The notes under the pieces were generated by a model, which worked only from the letters and a program-made list of their open reading frames with translations, did no database searches and was not told where the DNA came from. Made by a program: the position numbers and the translations under genes. A DNA stretch of 64,000 bases from Alistipes indistinctus YIT 12060 (lineage in GTDB: Bacteria > Bacteroidota > Bacteroidia > Bacteroidales > Rikenellaceae). Positions 44,743 to 53,573 of this stretch are shown here, one piece after another; the first letter of the stretch is position 1; every line of letters starts with the position of its first letter. Location of the stretch: positions 868,001-932,000 of the forward strand of contig NZ_CP102250.1 in NCBI RefSeq assembly GCF_025144995.1, read 5' to 3'.

Positions 44743-45774
44743 CTATCCGAGATAAAGGATCGCGAGCAGAGAACCGACCGACACTACCGCCCAAAGCAAC
44801 ACCCCCAGCAGGAGGGGTTTGAAACCGACCGCCCGGATCTTCTCAACCGAAAGGCTCGATCCGATCAGGAAAAGCGTTACCACCAACGCGGCCTTAGACA
44901 CCGTAACGAGCTGCGTATTGAACATCCCTACGAACGGCAGGTAACTGTTCAGTAGCATCGCCACGATAAAGAACCCAATGAACCACGGAATCGAAACTTT
45001 TTTACCCGAACTCCGGAACAACAACGCCGAAAGCAGCGACACGGGAATGATCCACAGCGCACGGGCCAGTTTCACGGTCGTCGCGACATTCAGTGCTTCG
45101 GAACCATAAGCCGACGACGCTCCAACTACCGAGCTGGTATCGTGAATCGCAATAGCGCTCCACAGGCCGAACTGGTGCTGTGTCAGGCCCAGCCAATGTC
45201 CCAGCAACGGGAACAACAGCAGCGCGACGGAATTGAGCAGGAACACGACGCCGAGCGACACCGAGGTCTCCTTCTCATTAGCCTTGACCGCAGGAGCCAC
45301 CGCAGCAATCGCGCTTCCCCCGCAGATTGCGGTCCCCGATGCGACCAGATGCGACATTTTGCGGCGCATATGAAACCACCGTCCGATAACATAGCCGAGA
45401 ACCAGCACCGTACTGATCGAAGCGATCGTAAGCCAAAGTCCCTCCCGCCCGACCTGCAGGGCGCTATGGATATTCATACCGAAACCAAGTCCGACGACCG
45501 ATGCCTTCAGCAGCATGCCGGTCGCTTTACCGCTCAGTTTCGGGAAAGGATGCCCCAGCAGAAATGTAAAAAGGAATCCCCCCAGCAACGCGACCGGTGC
45601 CGACAAATAAGGCGTTGCGCACAATACGATACAGAAAAAGAACAGGGCCTTGCGCGCGGCGGGCGGCAGAATTTTCTGCTTGGCGGCCTGTTGAGCGGAA
45701 CGTTTGGTTGATTTGGCCCGGAGGGCGGCGACATTGGAAGTCAGTACGGCAGAATTTGCTGACATTGGGATCAT
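44743..45774 (-). CDS. yeiH: YeiH-family putative sulfate/sulfonate exporter
   Basis: 343 residues from ATG 45774; 45765 is an alternative, and the frame open to 45822 crosses the promoter. Ten or so membrane helices of the UPF0324 family: KASVVGLGFGMNIHSALQVGREGLWLTI, VASGTAICGGSAIAAVAPAVKANEKETSVSLG and HDTSSVVGASSAYGSEALNVATTVKLARALWIIPVSLL. Relatives export sulfate or sulfonate-derived products and are typically encoded beside a LysR regulator, as here. Its -7 element (45791-45798) lies inside a perfect palindrome (45782-45807). Confidence 0.88.
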   Translation of the reverse strand: MIPMSANSAVLTSNVAALRAKSTKRSAQQAAKQKILPPAARKALFFFCIVLCATPYLSAPVALLGGFLFTFLLGHPFPKLSGKATGMLLKASVVGLGFGMNIHSALQVGREGLWLTIASISTVLVLGYVIGRWFHMRRKMSHLVASGTAICGGSAIAAVAPAVKANEKETSVSLGVVFLLNSVALLLFPLLGHWLGLTQHQFGLWSAIAIHDTSSVVGASSAYGSEALNVATTVKLARALWIIPVSLLSALLFRSSGKKVSIPWFIGFFIVAMLLNSYLPFVGMFNTQLVTVSKAALVVTLFLIGSSLSVEKIRAVGFKPLLLGVLLWAVVSVGSLLAILYLG

Positions 45775-45781
45775 GTTTGAT

Positions 45782-45807
45782 TTCACGGCGCAAAAATAGG
45801 CCGTGAA
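45782..45807. promoter_or_regulatory. Operator-like inverted repeat over the yeiH promoter
   Basis: Perfect 8-base arms TTCACGGC (45782-45789) and GCCGTGAA (45800-45807) enclose the whole -7 element in a 10-base spacer. The LysR-type gene just upstream is the obvious candidate regulator, though LysR boxes are more often further upstream. Confidence 0.5.
45791..45798 (-). promoter_or_regulatory. -7 promoter element for yeiH
   Basis: Minus strand TATTTTTG, exact TAnnTTTG match; predicted start near 45784, which fixes the gene start at 45774 or 45765. Confidence 0.6.
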
Positions 45808-45839
45808 GGCTCCCGATGCCAATCACTAAAAGTTGTAGG

Positions 45840-46742
45840 CTATAACTTCCGGTTATAATGATTCAGGCAGAATTGTTTGAAAAGATCGGTCAGTCGGCTG
45901 CGCTGGCCGTGGGCCGTGACAAAACTGAACCGGCGGACCAGTTCCATATCGCCCACCTCGACCACCCGCAGCCGGTTGGCCGCCAACTCGTCCAGCACAG
46001 CCTGCACCGAAACGAACGCGAACGTATCGGAATAAAACAGGTAATGCTTGATACTCTCGGTACTGCCCAACTGCATCTCGATGTGCAACTGCCGCAACGA
46101 CAAGCCGTGCCGGGAGAGCTCCCGGGAGAGCACGTCGAGCGTTCCGGAACCGTTTTCACGGATAACCAACGGCAAGGCGGGCAAGTCCGCGGCTGTAATC
46201 TCCTCACGGGTAAAAGAGGTGTTCGAGGCCGAAGTCACCAGCACCAATTCGTCATCCATGAAGAGTTCGTAATGCAGCGCGGGATTCGATGCGGTCCCTT
46301 CGATCATGCCGAAATCCAGCTTACCGTCGGCGATCTGCCGTTCGATCTGTTCGGTATTCCCGTTAAAAAGCGTAACGCGAACATCGGGATAGAGCTTGCG
46401 GAATTTCGCCAGCAAGCCGGGCAACACGTATTGCGACAGCGTTGTACTCGCCCCGAGGCGGATTTCACCCGAAAAGGCCCCCTGCTCCTCGACAAAAGCA
46501 TCACGCAGCTCTCCGTACAACGCCAGAATGCGGTTCGCATATTCGAGCAGCCGGACGCCGTCGTCGGTCAGGGAGATCCGGTTGCCGTGACGCAGGAAGA
46601 GCGGTTTACCCAACAACCGTTCCAACTCGTTGATCTGCTTGGTGACGGCCGGCTGCGAAATGAGCAGTTCGGCCGCAGCTTTCGTAAAACTGAGCCGGTC
46701 GGCGACGGTCTTAAAGACTTTCAGGCGGAAATCGGTCAACAT
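45840..46742 (-). CDS. LysR-family transcriptional regulator (YeiE-like)
   Basis: 300 residues. The winged helix-turn-helix is clear: FRLKVFKTVADRLSFTKAAAELLISQPAVTKQINELERLLGKPLFLR (residues 5-51). The effector domain starts SGEIRLGASTTLSQYVLPGLLAKFRKLYPDVRVTL. The sequence resembles the CysL/YeiE group that senses sulfite or anionic ligands and controls YeiH-like transporters. It lies 65 bases upstream of yeiH on the same strand rather than divergently, and 48 bases after miaB. Confidence 0.92.
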   Translation of the reverse strand: MLTDFRLKVFKTVADRLSFTKAAAELLISQPAVTKQINELERLLGKPLFLRHGNRISLTDDGVRLLEYANRILALYGELRDAFVEEQGAFSGEIRLGASTTLSQYVLPGLLAKFRKLYPDVRVTLFNGNTEQIERQIADGKLDFGMIEGTASNPALHYELFMDDELVLVTSASNTSFTREEITAADLPALPLVIRENGSGTLDVLSRELSRHGLSLRQLHIEMQLGSTESIKHYLFYSDTFAFVSVQAVLDELAANRLRVVEVGDMELVRRFSFVTAHGQRSRLTDLFKQFCLNHYNRKL

Positions 46743-46790
46743 AGCTTCCCAAGGTTAAAAAATCGAATCGGTTGTTGCCTCCGGACCGGA

Positions 46791-48164
46791 CTACTCCACC
46801 CGCTGGCCGTGCAACGTCGCCGACGAACAATCGGTCACCCGCACCCGGACGTAATCGCCCACCCGGGCATCGCCCCGGTCGAAAACCACCACTTTGTTCT
46901 GTGACGTGCGGCCGAAAAGCTGGCGGTCGCTGCGCTTCGACACCCCCTCGACGAGGACTTCGAACTCCCGGCCCACATCAAGACGGTTGCTGCGCAGCGA
47001 AAGTTCGTTTTGCAGCGCAATGATCTCGTTCAGCCGCGCGGTCTTCACCCCGTCGGGCACATCGTCGGCCATGTGGCGGGCGGCTTTCGTATTGGGCCGC
47101 TCGGAATATTTGAACATAAAGGCGGATGCATAGCCCACCTCTTCCATCAGCGAAAGCGTCTGGCGATGGTCGTCGTCGGTCTCGGTACAGAACCCGGCGA
47201 TCAAGTCGGTCGAAATCGAACACCCGGGCAGGATGCGGCGGATCGCTTCGATGCGCCCCAAATACCACTCGCGCGTATATTTCCGGTTCATCAGTTCGAG
47301 CATCCGCGTACTGCCGGACTGGGCGGGCAGATGGATCGCCCGGCAGAGGTTCGGATAACGCGCCATGGTGTGCAGCACTTCATCGCTGAGGTCTTTCGGA
47401 TGAGAAGTCGAAAAACGGACCCGCAATTTCGGGTCGACCGACGCCACGGCGCCGAGCAGGTCGGCAAATCCGGCAACCGTTTCCCCGTTCTTCCAACGGT
47501 ACGAATTGACATTCTGCCCCAAGAGGGTAACTTCGCGGTAACCGCCGTCGAACAGTTCGCGCGCCTCGCGCAGGATCGTCTGCGGATCGCGGCTGCGCTC
47601 CGCTCCGCGCGTGTAAGGGACCACACAGTACGAACACATGTTGTTACAACCGCGCATAATCGAAATGTAAGCACTCACGCCGTTCTTATCGAGCCGGACA
47701 GGCGAGATTTCGGCATAAGTCTCCTCGCCCGACAACAGCACATTGACAGCCTTCGCACCCCCTCCGGCCTCGCGCAGTAGGCGCGGCAGGTCCCGGTAAG
47801 CGTCCGGACCGGCCACGAGATTGACCAGCTCTTCCTGATCGATCAGCTTTTCGCGCAACCGTTCGGCCATACAGCCGATCACGCCGACCAACAAGCCCTT
47901 ATTCTTTTTCTTGTACTGCCTCAACTCGCGGAGCCGTCCCCAGATGCGCTGCTCGGCATTGTCCCGGATCGAGCAGGTATTGATCAGGATCACGTCAGCC
48001 CCGGCGGGATCTTCCGTATACCGGAAGCCATCCCCCTGCAGGATCGAAAGCACAACTTCACTGTCGCCGGCGTTCATCTGGCAACCGTACGTTTCGATAT
48101 AAAGCTTGCGCCCGTCACCCACAATCGGGCGCAGGCCGCTGATATTTACATGGTTCAAATTCAT
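46791..48164 (-). CDS. miaB: tRNA-2-methylthio-N6-dimethylallyladenosine synthase
   Basis: 457 residues. An N-terminal iron-sulfur domain opens with LYIETYGCQMNAGDSEVV and INTCSIRDNAEQRIWGRL; the radical-SAM cluster is CNNMCSYCVVPYTRGAERSR; the C-terminal TRAM domain follows residue 390. MiaB adds a methylthio group to i6A37 in tRNAs reading UNN codons. The gap to yitT is 17 bases, so yitT-miaB and possibly lysR are co-transcribed from 49127-49134. Confidence 0.95.
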   Translation of the reverse strand: MNLNHVNISGLRPIVGDGRKLYIETYGCQMNAGDSEVVLSILQGDGFRYTEDPAGADVILINTCSIRDNAEQRIWGRLRELRQYKKKNKGLLVGVIGCMAERLREKLIDQEELVNLVAGPDAYRDLPRLLREAGGGAKAVNVLLSGEETYAEISPVRLDKNGVSAYISIMRGCNNMCSYCVVPYTRGAERSRDPQTILREARELFDGGYREVTLLGQNVNSYRWKNGETVAGFADLLGAVASVDPKLRVRFSTSHPKDLSDEVLHTMARYPNLCRAIHLPAQSGSTRMLELMNRKYTREWYLGRIEAIRRILPGCSISTDLIAGFCTETDDDHRQTLSLMEEVGYASAFMFKYSERPNTKAARHMADDVPDGVKTARLNEIIALQNELSLRSNRLDVGREFEVLVEGVSKRSDRQLFGRTSQNKVVVFDRGDARVGDYVRVRVTDCSSATLHGQRVE

Positions 48165-48181
48165 CTGAAAAATGCTTTACG

Positions 48182-49099
48182 CTAATCGGGGAACGCCTTG
48201 AAGCCGTCGCCGTAAGTCTGGTGCGCATCGACGATCACGACGAACGACTGCGGGTCGATCTCTTTGATCATTCCCTTGATCGCCGACACCTCGCTGCGGC
48301 TCACCACCAGGAAGATCATCTCGCGTCCGGCGCCGGTATACATGCCGGAAGATTTGATAAACGTTCCCCCGCGCCCCATCTTTTCGAGAATGTATTCGCG
48401 GATATCATCGTTGCGGTCGGAAATGATAAAGAGCAACTTGTCGTAACTGGCGCCGTCGACGATAAAGTCGATCACCCGGGTGGTGACAAAGATAGTGACT
48501 AAAGAGTAAAGCGGCAAGCGCCAGTCTCCCAAAACGACCATACCGAAGATCACCACGAGCGAATCGACCAGCAGCACCCCGCGTGAGAATGAAAAACGCG
48601 CATATTTGACCAGCAGCATCGCCACGATATCCGTCCCTCCCGAGGTAGCTTCGGTCTTGATGATCATGCCCAGTCCGGCACCGATCAACACGCCGCCGAA
48701 GATGCAGACCAGGAACAGGTCGTTGCTCAAATCCATTTTGCCGCCGAACATCGTCGCCGGATTCTCGCCGATGAAATAGGTCATCGTATTCATCAGCACC
48801 GGGATCAGCAGCGCGGCGGTAACCGTTTTCGCACCGAACATCCGCCCGAACACTTTCAGTCCGATCAGCAGCAGCGGAATATCGAACATCAGGCCGAACG
48901 TACCCACCTGTATCGACGGGAACAGCGCATGGAGCACGATACCCAGACCGTAGACGCCGCCCGGTACCACCTGGTAGGGATTCATGAACAACACGAAACC
49001 GGCCGACATCAGGATCGAGCCGCAAACCAGCCACAATACCGACTTGATTCGCCGCCGCGATGCGTACCGCCTGTATTTTTCCGTAAGAGCAAACTCCAT
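48182..49099 (-). CDS. YitT-family membrane protein (DUF2179 C-terminus)
   Basis: 305 residues from MEFALTEKYRRYASRRR; a frame open to 49129 would run into the promoter. Six hydrophobic helices in the N-terminal YitT part (WLVCGSILMSAGFVLFMNPYQVVPGGVYGLGIVLHALFPSIQVGTFGLMFDIPLLLIGLKVFG), then a cytoplasmic DUF2179 domain (residues about 215-300, KMGRGGTFIKSSGMYTGAGREMIFLVVSRSEVSAIKGMIKEIDPQSFVVIVDAHQTYGDGF). The family has no settled transport function. Confidence 0.9.
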   Translation of the reverse strand: MEFALTEKYRRYASRRRIKSVLWLVCGSILMSAGFVLFMNPYQVVPGGVYGLGIVLHALFPSIQVGTFGLMFDIPLLLIGLKVFGRMFGAKTVTAALLIPVLMNTMTYFIGENPATMFGGKMDLSNDLFLVCIFGGVLIGAGLGMIIKTEATSGGTDIVAMLLVKYARFSFSRGVLLVDSLVVIFGMVVLGDWRLPLYSLVTIFVTTRVIDFIVDGASYDKLLFIISDRNDDIREYILEKMGRGGTFIKSSGMYTGAGREMIFLVVSRSEVSAIKGMIKEIDPQSFVVIVDAHQTYGDGFKAFPD

Positions 49100-49126
49100 A
49101 ACACCCGACATTGTTAAATTTCTCGA

Positions 49127-49134
49127 CAAAAGTA
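49127..49134 (-). promoter_or_regulatory. -7 promoter element for yitT-miaB
   Basis: Minus strand TACTTTTG, exact TAnnTTTG match. A 9-base direct repeat ATTGTTAAA lies on each side (49110-49118 and 49141-49149). Confidence 0.55.
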
Positions 49135-49175
49135 GCCAATATTGTTAAAACACGACACACATCCGTCGAAAAGCG

Positions 49176-49193
49176 TATCTTTGTGTACTTTTG
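49176..49193 (+). promoter_or_regulatory. Tandem -7 elements for plsY
   Basis: Two exact matches, TATCTTTG (49176-49183) and TACTTTTG (49186-49193), ten bases apart. Both lie upstream of ATG 49242. Confidence 0.55.
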
Positions 49194-49241
49194 TCTCAGG
49201 AATGCGCCGCATCCTGCATCGTTGCATTAATCAGACCAATC

Positions 49242-49871
49242 ATGGCACTCAATATCTTACTGGTTATCGTCGCTTACCTGCTGGGATCGATCCCGAGCGC
49301 GGTATGGATCGGCAAACGTTTCTACGGCATCGACGTGCGCGAACACGGCAGTCACAACGCCGGGGCTACGAACACGCTGCGCACGCTCGGCCGGCGCGCG
49401 GCGCTCCCGGTCTTCGCGATCGACATCCTCAAAGGGTTCACAGCAGTGATGCTCTCCCACCTGTCGGGATACGCGCCGGGCAGCGATGCGATGTTCAATT
49501 TCAAAATCATGTTGGTAGCCGCCGCGGTAGTGGGCCATATCTTCCCTATCTTCGCCGGGTTCAAGGGTGGCAAGGGCGTCGCCACACTGGCCGGCGCCGT
49601 CGCCGGAGTCTACCCTCCCGCCGTCGGGCTATGCCTCATCGTTTTTATAATCGTACTGGCACTCTCGCATTACGTATCGCTCAGCTCGATGAGCGCCGGA
49701 ATCGCCTTCCCGATCTTTATCGTCCTCGTTTTCGGTGAACGCTCCGCCTCGCTGATCGTTTTCAGCTGCGTAATCGCCGTGCTACTGCTGCTGACCCACC
49801 GCAAGAACATCGGGCGGCTCATCCATCACACCGAATCGAAAATCTATCTCGGCAAGAGAAAAGACGCTTAA
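49242..49871 (+). CDS. plsY: Glycerol-3-phosphate acyltransferase PlsY
   Basis: 209 residues from MALNILLVIVAYLLGSIPSAVWIGKR; an upstream open extension to 49191 lies at the promoter and is ignored. Family motifs are present: LLGSIPSAVWIGK, GSHNAGATNTLRTLG and GHIFPIFAGFKGGKGVATLAG with the KGGKG catalytic loop. It transfers the acyl group from acyl-phosphate to glycerol-3-phosphate at the inner membrane, the first step of phospholipid synthesis. Its stop lies 6 bases from the convergent GH95-like gene. Confidence 0.95.
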   Translation: MALNILLVIVAYLLGSIPSAVWIGKRFYGIDVREHGSHNAGATNTLRTLGRRAALPVFAIDILKGFTAVMLSHLSGYAPGSDAMFNFKIMLVAAAVVGHIFPIFAGFKGGKGVATLAGAVAGVYPPAVGLCLIVFIIVLALSHYVSLSSMSAGIAFPIFIVLVFGERSASLIVFSCVIAVLLLLTHRKNIGRLIHHTESKIYLGKRKDA

Positions 49872-49877
49872 ACGACT

Positions 49878-52178
49878 CTACAGCAAAGTCAATTCCTCAC
49901 CCGGAGTAAGATTCGCCTCGAAAACTTCGCCCGGCGGACATACGACGCCTTTAGCTTCGATCGGACGGGAAAACGTATTGAGCACGCGCAGCGGACCGCC
50001 GACCGTCGAACACACTTTCACTTCCGACACTTTGCCGTCCCGCATCGCCGCTGAAACCAGAAATGCCCCTTCGGTCCGCAGCGTACGGAACGAAACATCC
50101 TTCCACGACGGCGGAATCGCCGGAAAAATGCGAACGGTTCCGGTATGGCTTTGCAACAGCATCTCCTGCAGCGACGAAGCGAACGCCATATTCCCCTCTA
50201 GCGTAAAAGGCCGGTACGTAAAATTCGATTTGCCGCTCCGGCTTTGGTCGCCGTTGGCATGGAAGCTGTTCTTCAGGCAAAAGCATTGTGCGAAATCGCG
50301 CAGCGCGGCCGCAGCCCGCTCCCCGTCGCCCATACGGGCCCACATACCTCCGACCCAACTGTACGAATACCCGCACCACCATTCGGGCCCAATCCGCTCG
50401 AGCGTCTCCATGCTGTTTTGCAAAATCCTCCGCACACTGTCGCCCTGCGACGGATCGAGCAGTCCGAGCGGATGGAACGCCATCAGGTGGGAGAAATGGC
50501 GGTGCGATTCCGTATAAGGCAGCCCCTCTGCGAAATTAAGGCCGCTCTCATCGTACACATAATCGCCCCACTCGCTGCCGACCTGCCGCCAATGGGCCGC
50601 TTCGTCACTTTTACCCAAAGCACCGGCCAACTCGGCCGCCTTGTCGAATGTGAACCGGGTCAACGCGAGATCGTAATTGGTCATCGTCGGGAACCACGCC
50701 TCCCGGCGGTTATCGTTGATCTCGGGCGAGGAACCGAGCGGCAGCCTACGGCGGCCCTGCGCATCCTTCACCGACAGCTGCTCAAGGAAAGTCGCCGTCC
50801 CGGCGATCCACGGATAGGCGCGCTCCTCGAGGTAAGTACGGTCGCCGCTATAACGCCAGTGCAGGTAAAAATGGTGTCCGAGCCACGCCGAAACGGTCGG
50901 CGACATCGAATACTGGCACCATCCGCCCATCGGTTCGCCGTCGAGCGTCGTCACCCCCGGCACATTCAGTCCTCCACGCCCGAAAAATCCTTCCGTATAA
51001 CGTCGGAAAGCGTCGCGGTGACTCCACAGCCAGTTCGTGAAACCGATCTCCTCGTCCAGGTGGTTAGCCCCGTATGCCGGCCAATAGCTCAATTGCGTAT
51101 TCAGGTCGTGGTGAAAATCCCCTTTCCAGGGCGGCAACTTCCCGTTGTCGGCCGTCCAAACGGCCTGCAACGTAATCGGCGGCATATCGGCGCGTGCCGC
51201 CGAGCCGAATTTGTACTGCTCCAGATACCACTGCTTTTCCAGCACGCTGTCGGGCAACGAAACGACCGATTTGTCCCAGAACCGCTGCCACCAGGCGCGG
51301 TGCACCTTATAGGCGTCCGCATACCCTTCGCCGAGCGTTTCACGCACATCTGAGGCAATATTCTTCACACTGTTCCCGCCATAAGTGGACTGCACGCTCC
51401 AGACTCCTTCGATACCACCGCGCGTCTTTTTCCACGTCACGGCAATCGCATACTGGAACCCGTTCCATCCCGGTTGCACATAGGTGATCGTGCGGCCTTT
51501 CATGTGAACGACACCCTGCGGATAGCCGAGCGTATGGAGCTCCTGTCCCGAGTGGGCGTCGTCCTCGGCCGATGCTCCGGCCTGCGCATAGGCGGGCGCG
51601 ACGATCTCCGGGCGCAGGCTGTCGATACCCGTAAAGCGGAACCAGCCGCACGGGCCGTCGGACTGAACAAAGGCCTCCAGCGTCCTGCCCGAAGGCCACC
51701 ATACCTTGCAGACGGCATTTTGGACATAAAGCCGCACGGAGTCGGCCGCCCCCCAATCGGCCGTATGGAATTCGAGCGCCCCGGCGGGAATCTTGCTCGG
51801 CGCCGGAAGCCGGCCGTACGGTTCGTCCAACAACTCCTGCACGGTTCCGTAGGTATTGTTCTGCCACTGTTCGCAAATCCAATCGTAAACGGGCTTATCC
51901 CACGTCATCCCTTCGGTCGGGCGCAGGTCCCACAAATCGACCCGATCGAGCGAAAAGCGCAGCCGGTCGCCTTTCTGCCACACCAAAGCCCCGACCTGAC
52001 CGTTGCCCAGCGGAACGGCTTCGTCCCATTTACCGGCCAACGAATCGAACACCAGATCATGCGGCGAAGGGGTATAACCCACCGGAGAACTTCCGCAACC
52101 CGAAAGTAACACCAGAAGGCTCAGCACCAACGTACTACCCGCCAATTGCCCCATCTTCCCGGAAGCGTTCTTGTACAT
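49878..52178 (-). CDS. Lipoprotein glycoside hydrolase, GH95-like (alpha-L-fucosidase type)
   Basis: 766 residues from MYKNASGKMGQLAG; the lipobox LLSGC sets the acylated cysteine at residue 28. Longer in-frame starts at 52235 and 52268 exist. The N-terminal beta domain opens LVFDSLAGKWDEAVPLGNGQVGALVW, the (alpha/alpha)6 barrel contains PPWKGDFHHDLNTQLSYWPAYGANH and PLGSSPEINDNRREAWFPTMTNYD, and the C-terminal part has FTYRPFTLEGNMAFASSLQEMLLQSH. This is the GH95 arrangement; members release alpha-1,2-fucose or alpha-L-galactose from glycans. No Sus genes adjoin. Anchoring to a membrane, probably facing the surface, is inferred. Confidence 0.85.
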   Translation of the reverse strand: MYKNASGKMGQLAGSTLVLSLLVLLSGCGSSPVGYTPSPHDLVFDSLAGKWDEAVPLGNGQVGALVWQKGDRLRFSLDRVDLWDLRPTEGMTWDKPVYDWICEQWQNNTYGTVQELLDEPYGRLPAPSKIPAGALEFHTADWGAADSVRLYVQNAVCKVWWPSGRTLEAFVQSDGPCGWFRFTGIDSLRPEIVAPAYAQAGASAEDDAHSGQELHTLGYPQGVVHMKGRTITYVQPGWNGFQYAIAVTWKKTRGGIEGVWSVQSTYGGNSVKNIASDVRETLGEGYADAYKVHRAWWQRFWDKSVVSLPDSVLEKQWYLEQYKFGSAARADMPPITLQAVWTADNGKLPPWKGDFHHDLNTQLSYWPAYGANHLDEEIGFTNWLWSHRDAFRRYTEGFFGRGGLNVPGVTTLDGEPMGGWCQYSMSPTVSAWLGHHFYLHWRYSGDRTYLEERAYPWIAGTATFLEQLSVKDAQGRRRLPLGSSPEINDNRREAWFPTMTNYDLALTRFTFDKAAELAGALGKSDEAAHWRQVGSEWGDYVYDESGLNFAEGLPYTESHRHFSHLMAFHPLGLLDPSQGDSVRRILQNSMETLERIGPEWWCGYSYSWVGGMWARMGDGERAAAALRDFAQCFCLKNSFHANGDQSRSGKSNFTYRPFTLEGNMAFASSLQEMLLQSHTGTVRIFPAIPPSWKDVSFRTLRTEGAFLVSAAMRDGKVSEVKVCSTVGGPLRVLNTFSRPIEAKGVVCPPGEVFEANLTPGEELTLL

Positions 52179-52378
52179 ATCCCCGTATTTGCTGCAAACG
52201 GCGATGAGGCCATGGATATAACCCGAAATTTTCATATTTGCTATCTTATAAATTTGTATATCTTTCATTTTCCGGAACGATAACCGACGCTATCATCAGA
52301 CCGGTGCAATTGTTGGCACAGGCAATTGCGAAACTACGGACTTTCGCCGGAACAGACGCATCCTTCCCGTTTACCTAT

Positions 52379-53347
52379 TTACCTATTCGGGCGGCGTTCA
52401 AACGCATGTATGCGTTGTAAAACGTTTTTCCTCAGGTTATCTCGATAAAGATCGAACTCCGCTACATGCAGATTTCCTTTAGGCAACAGCGCTTCGACAC
52501 TGGGGATATAATATTTCTCCTCATCCACACCCTCCACAACGATCGCATGGACAACAGGATCGATAGCGGCGGTAAAACCCTGATAAGAGACGCCCGGAGT
52601 AGCATCCGTCTTCCAGTTCAAGGGATTTATGCACACGACATTCCCGTTGAACAATGGAGACACGGCTTCCCGTTTCGTTACGCTGTTAAATCCGATAACC
52701 ACCCCTACATCCATCGAGTCTTTGGCGATCCGTAAATAAGGATAGTCATCGATCTCCTGCGGAGTGACCGTAAATCCGATGGCATAAACCGCAACCAGCC
52801 GCCGGTAGATCCCAGGCTCCATTTCACGTTTCAGCAATTCGATCACAGCCTTCGCCCCCTGACTATGTCCGGCCAGGATAAAAGGACGTCCTTCGTTACA
52901 ATGCTTCAAATAATAACGGAAGGCATCCGCCACATCCCGGTAAGCCAACTGAAAACGCTTCCCGATAACCGCCGTATCCAAAGACAACCAGCTATCCATC
53001 GAGATCTGGCGATAATACGGGGAGAAAAAATTACAACTATCTGACAAGACACTCTCCGCCAACCGGACAGACGGATCTACCAACCCGCGTTGCCGGGGAT
53101 CAAAAACATCCATATGGTGCTGTCTTCGCCCCGAACTATCCGTATAATCCCAAATACAGGTCGGCCCCACATAAAAAATGTCGACCTTCTTATCCCGTGG
53201 AGCCCGATTTCCCTCAAACCAACAGCTGCTATCGGAATAATCCAACCCTGCGCTCACAGGGTCCGAAGGACCCTTCCCGCAAGCGAAGACCAAAAAGAAG
53301 AAGCAAAGCGGATATATATACTTCGGGAGAACCTGAAACGGTTTCAT
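52379..53347 (-). CDS. DUF3089 family alpha/beta hydrolase, lipoprotein
   Basis: 322 residues. The lipobox VFAC gives cysteine 23. The alpha/beta hydrolase core shows KVDIFYVGPTCIWDYTDSSG, a nucleophile elbow GHSQG with Ser162, and a late IVVEGVDEEKYYIPSVE segment. DUF3089 proteins resemble lipases/esterases, but the substrate is unknown. The gene is less GC-rich than its neighbours. It stands alone between GH95-like and the nitroreductase operon; a 31-pair regulatory signal is not seen. Confidence 0.75.
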   Translation of the reverse strand: MKPFQVLPKYIYPLCFFFLVFACGKGPSDPVSAGLDYSDSSCWFEGNRAPRDKKVDIFYVGPTCIWDYTDSSGRRQHHMDVFDPRQRGLVDPSVRLAESVLSDSCNFFSPYYRQISMDSWLSLDTAVIGKRFQLAYRDVADAFRYYLKHCNEGRPFILAGHSQGAKAVIELLKREMEPGIYRRLVAVYAIGFTVTPQEIDDYPYLRIAKDSMDVGVVIGFNSVTKREAVSPLFNGNVVCINPLNWKTDATPGVSYQGFTAAIDPVVHAIVVEGVDEEKYYIPSVEALLPKGNLHVAEFDLYRDNLRKNVLQRIHAFERRPNR

Positions 53348-53540
53348 ACGTACACGCTGATTTAATGATTTTCCACATCCTGACTGTTCGCTGCGACAAC
53401 CCGATACTCTTTCGGACGGCCCGGATACGACACATCCAACATAGCGGTTCCCCGGATAAAACAGGGAATCGTCCTTTTAAAATTAGCCGCCACGCTCCCG
53501 GTCACTTCAAAAATATCGTTTAAATATAGCGAAAATAGCG

Positions 53541-53548
53541 TAAATTTG
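53541..53548 (+). promoter_or_regulatory. -7 promoter element for the nitroreductase-recQ operon
   Basis: TAAATTTG, exact TAnnTTTG match, leader about 18 bases to 53574. Confidence 0.6.
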
Positions 53549-53573
53549 TGAAAACCCTCAAAAGCGGAACGCT

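Noticed and set aside
44550-44822. Plus-strand frame of 90 codons after rplT
   Set aside because: It begins inside a terminator hairpin and overlaps the yeiH 3' end.
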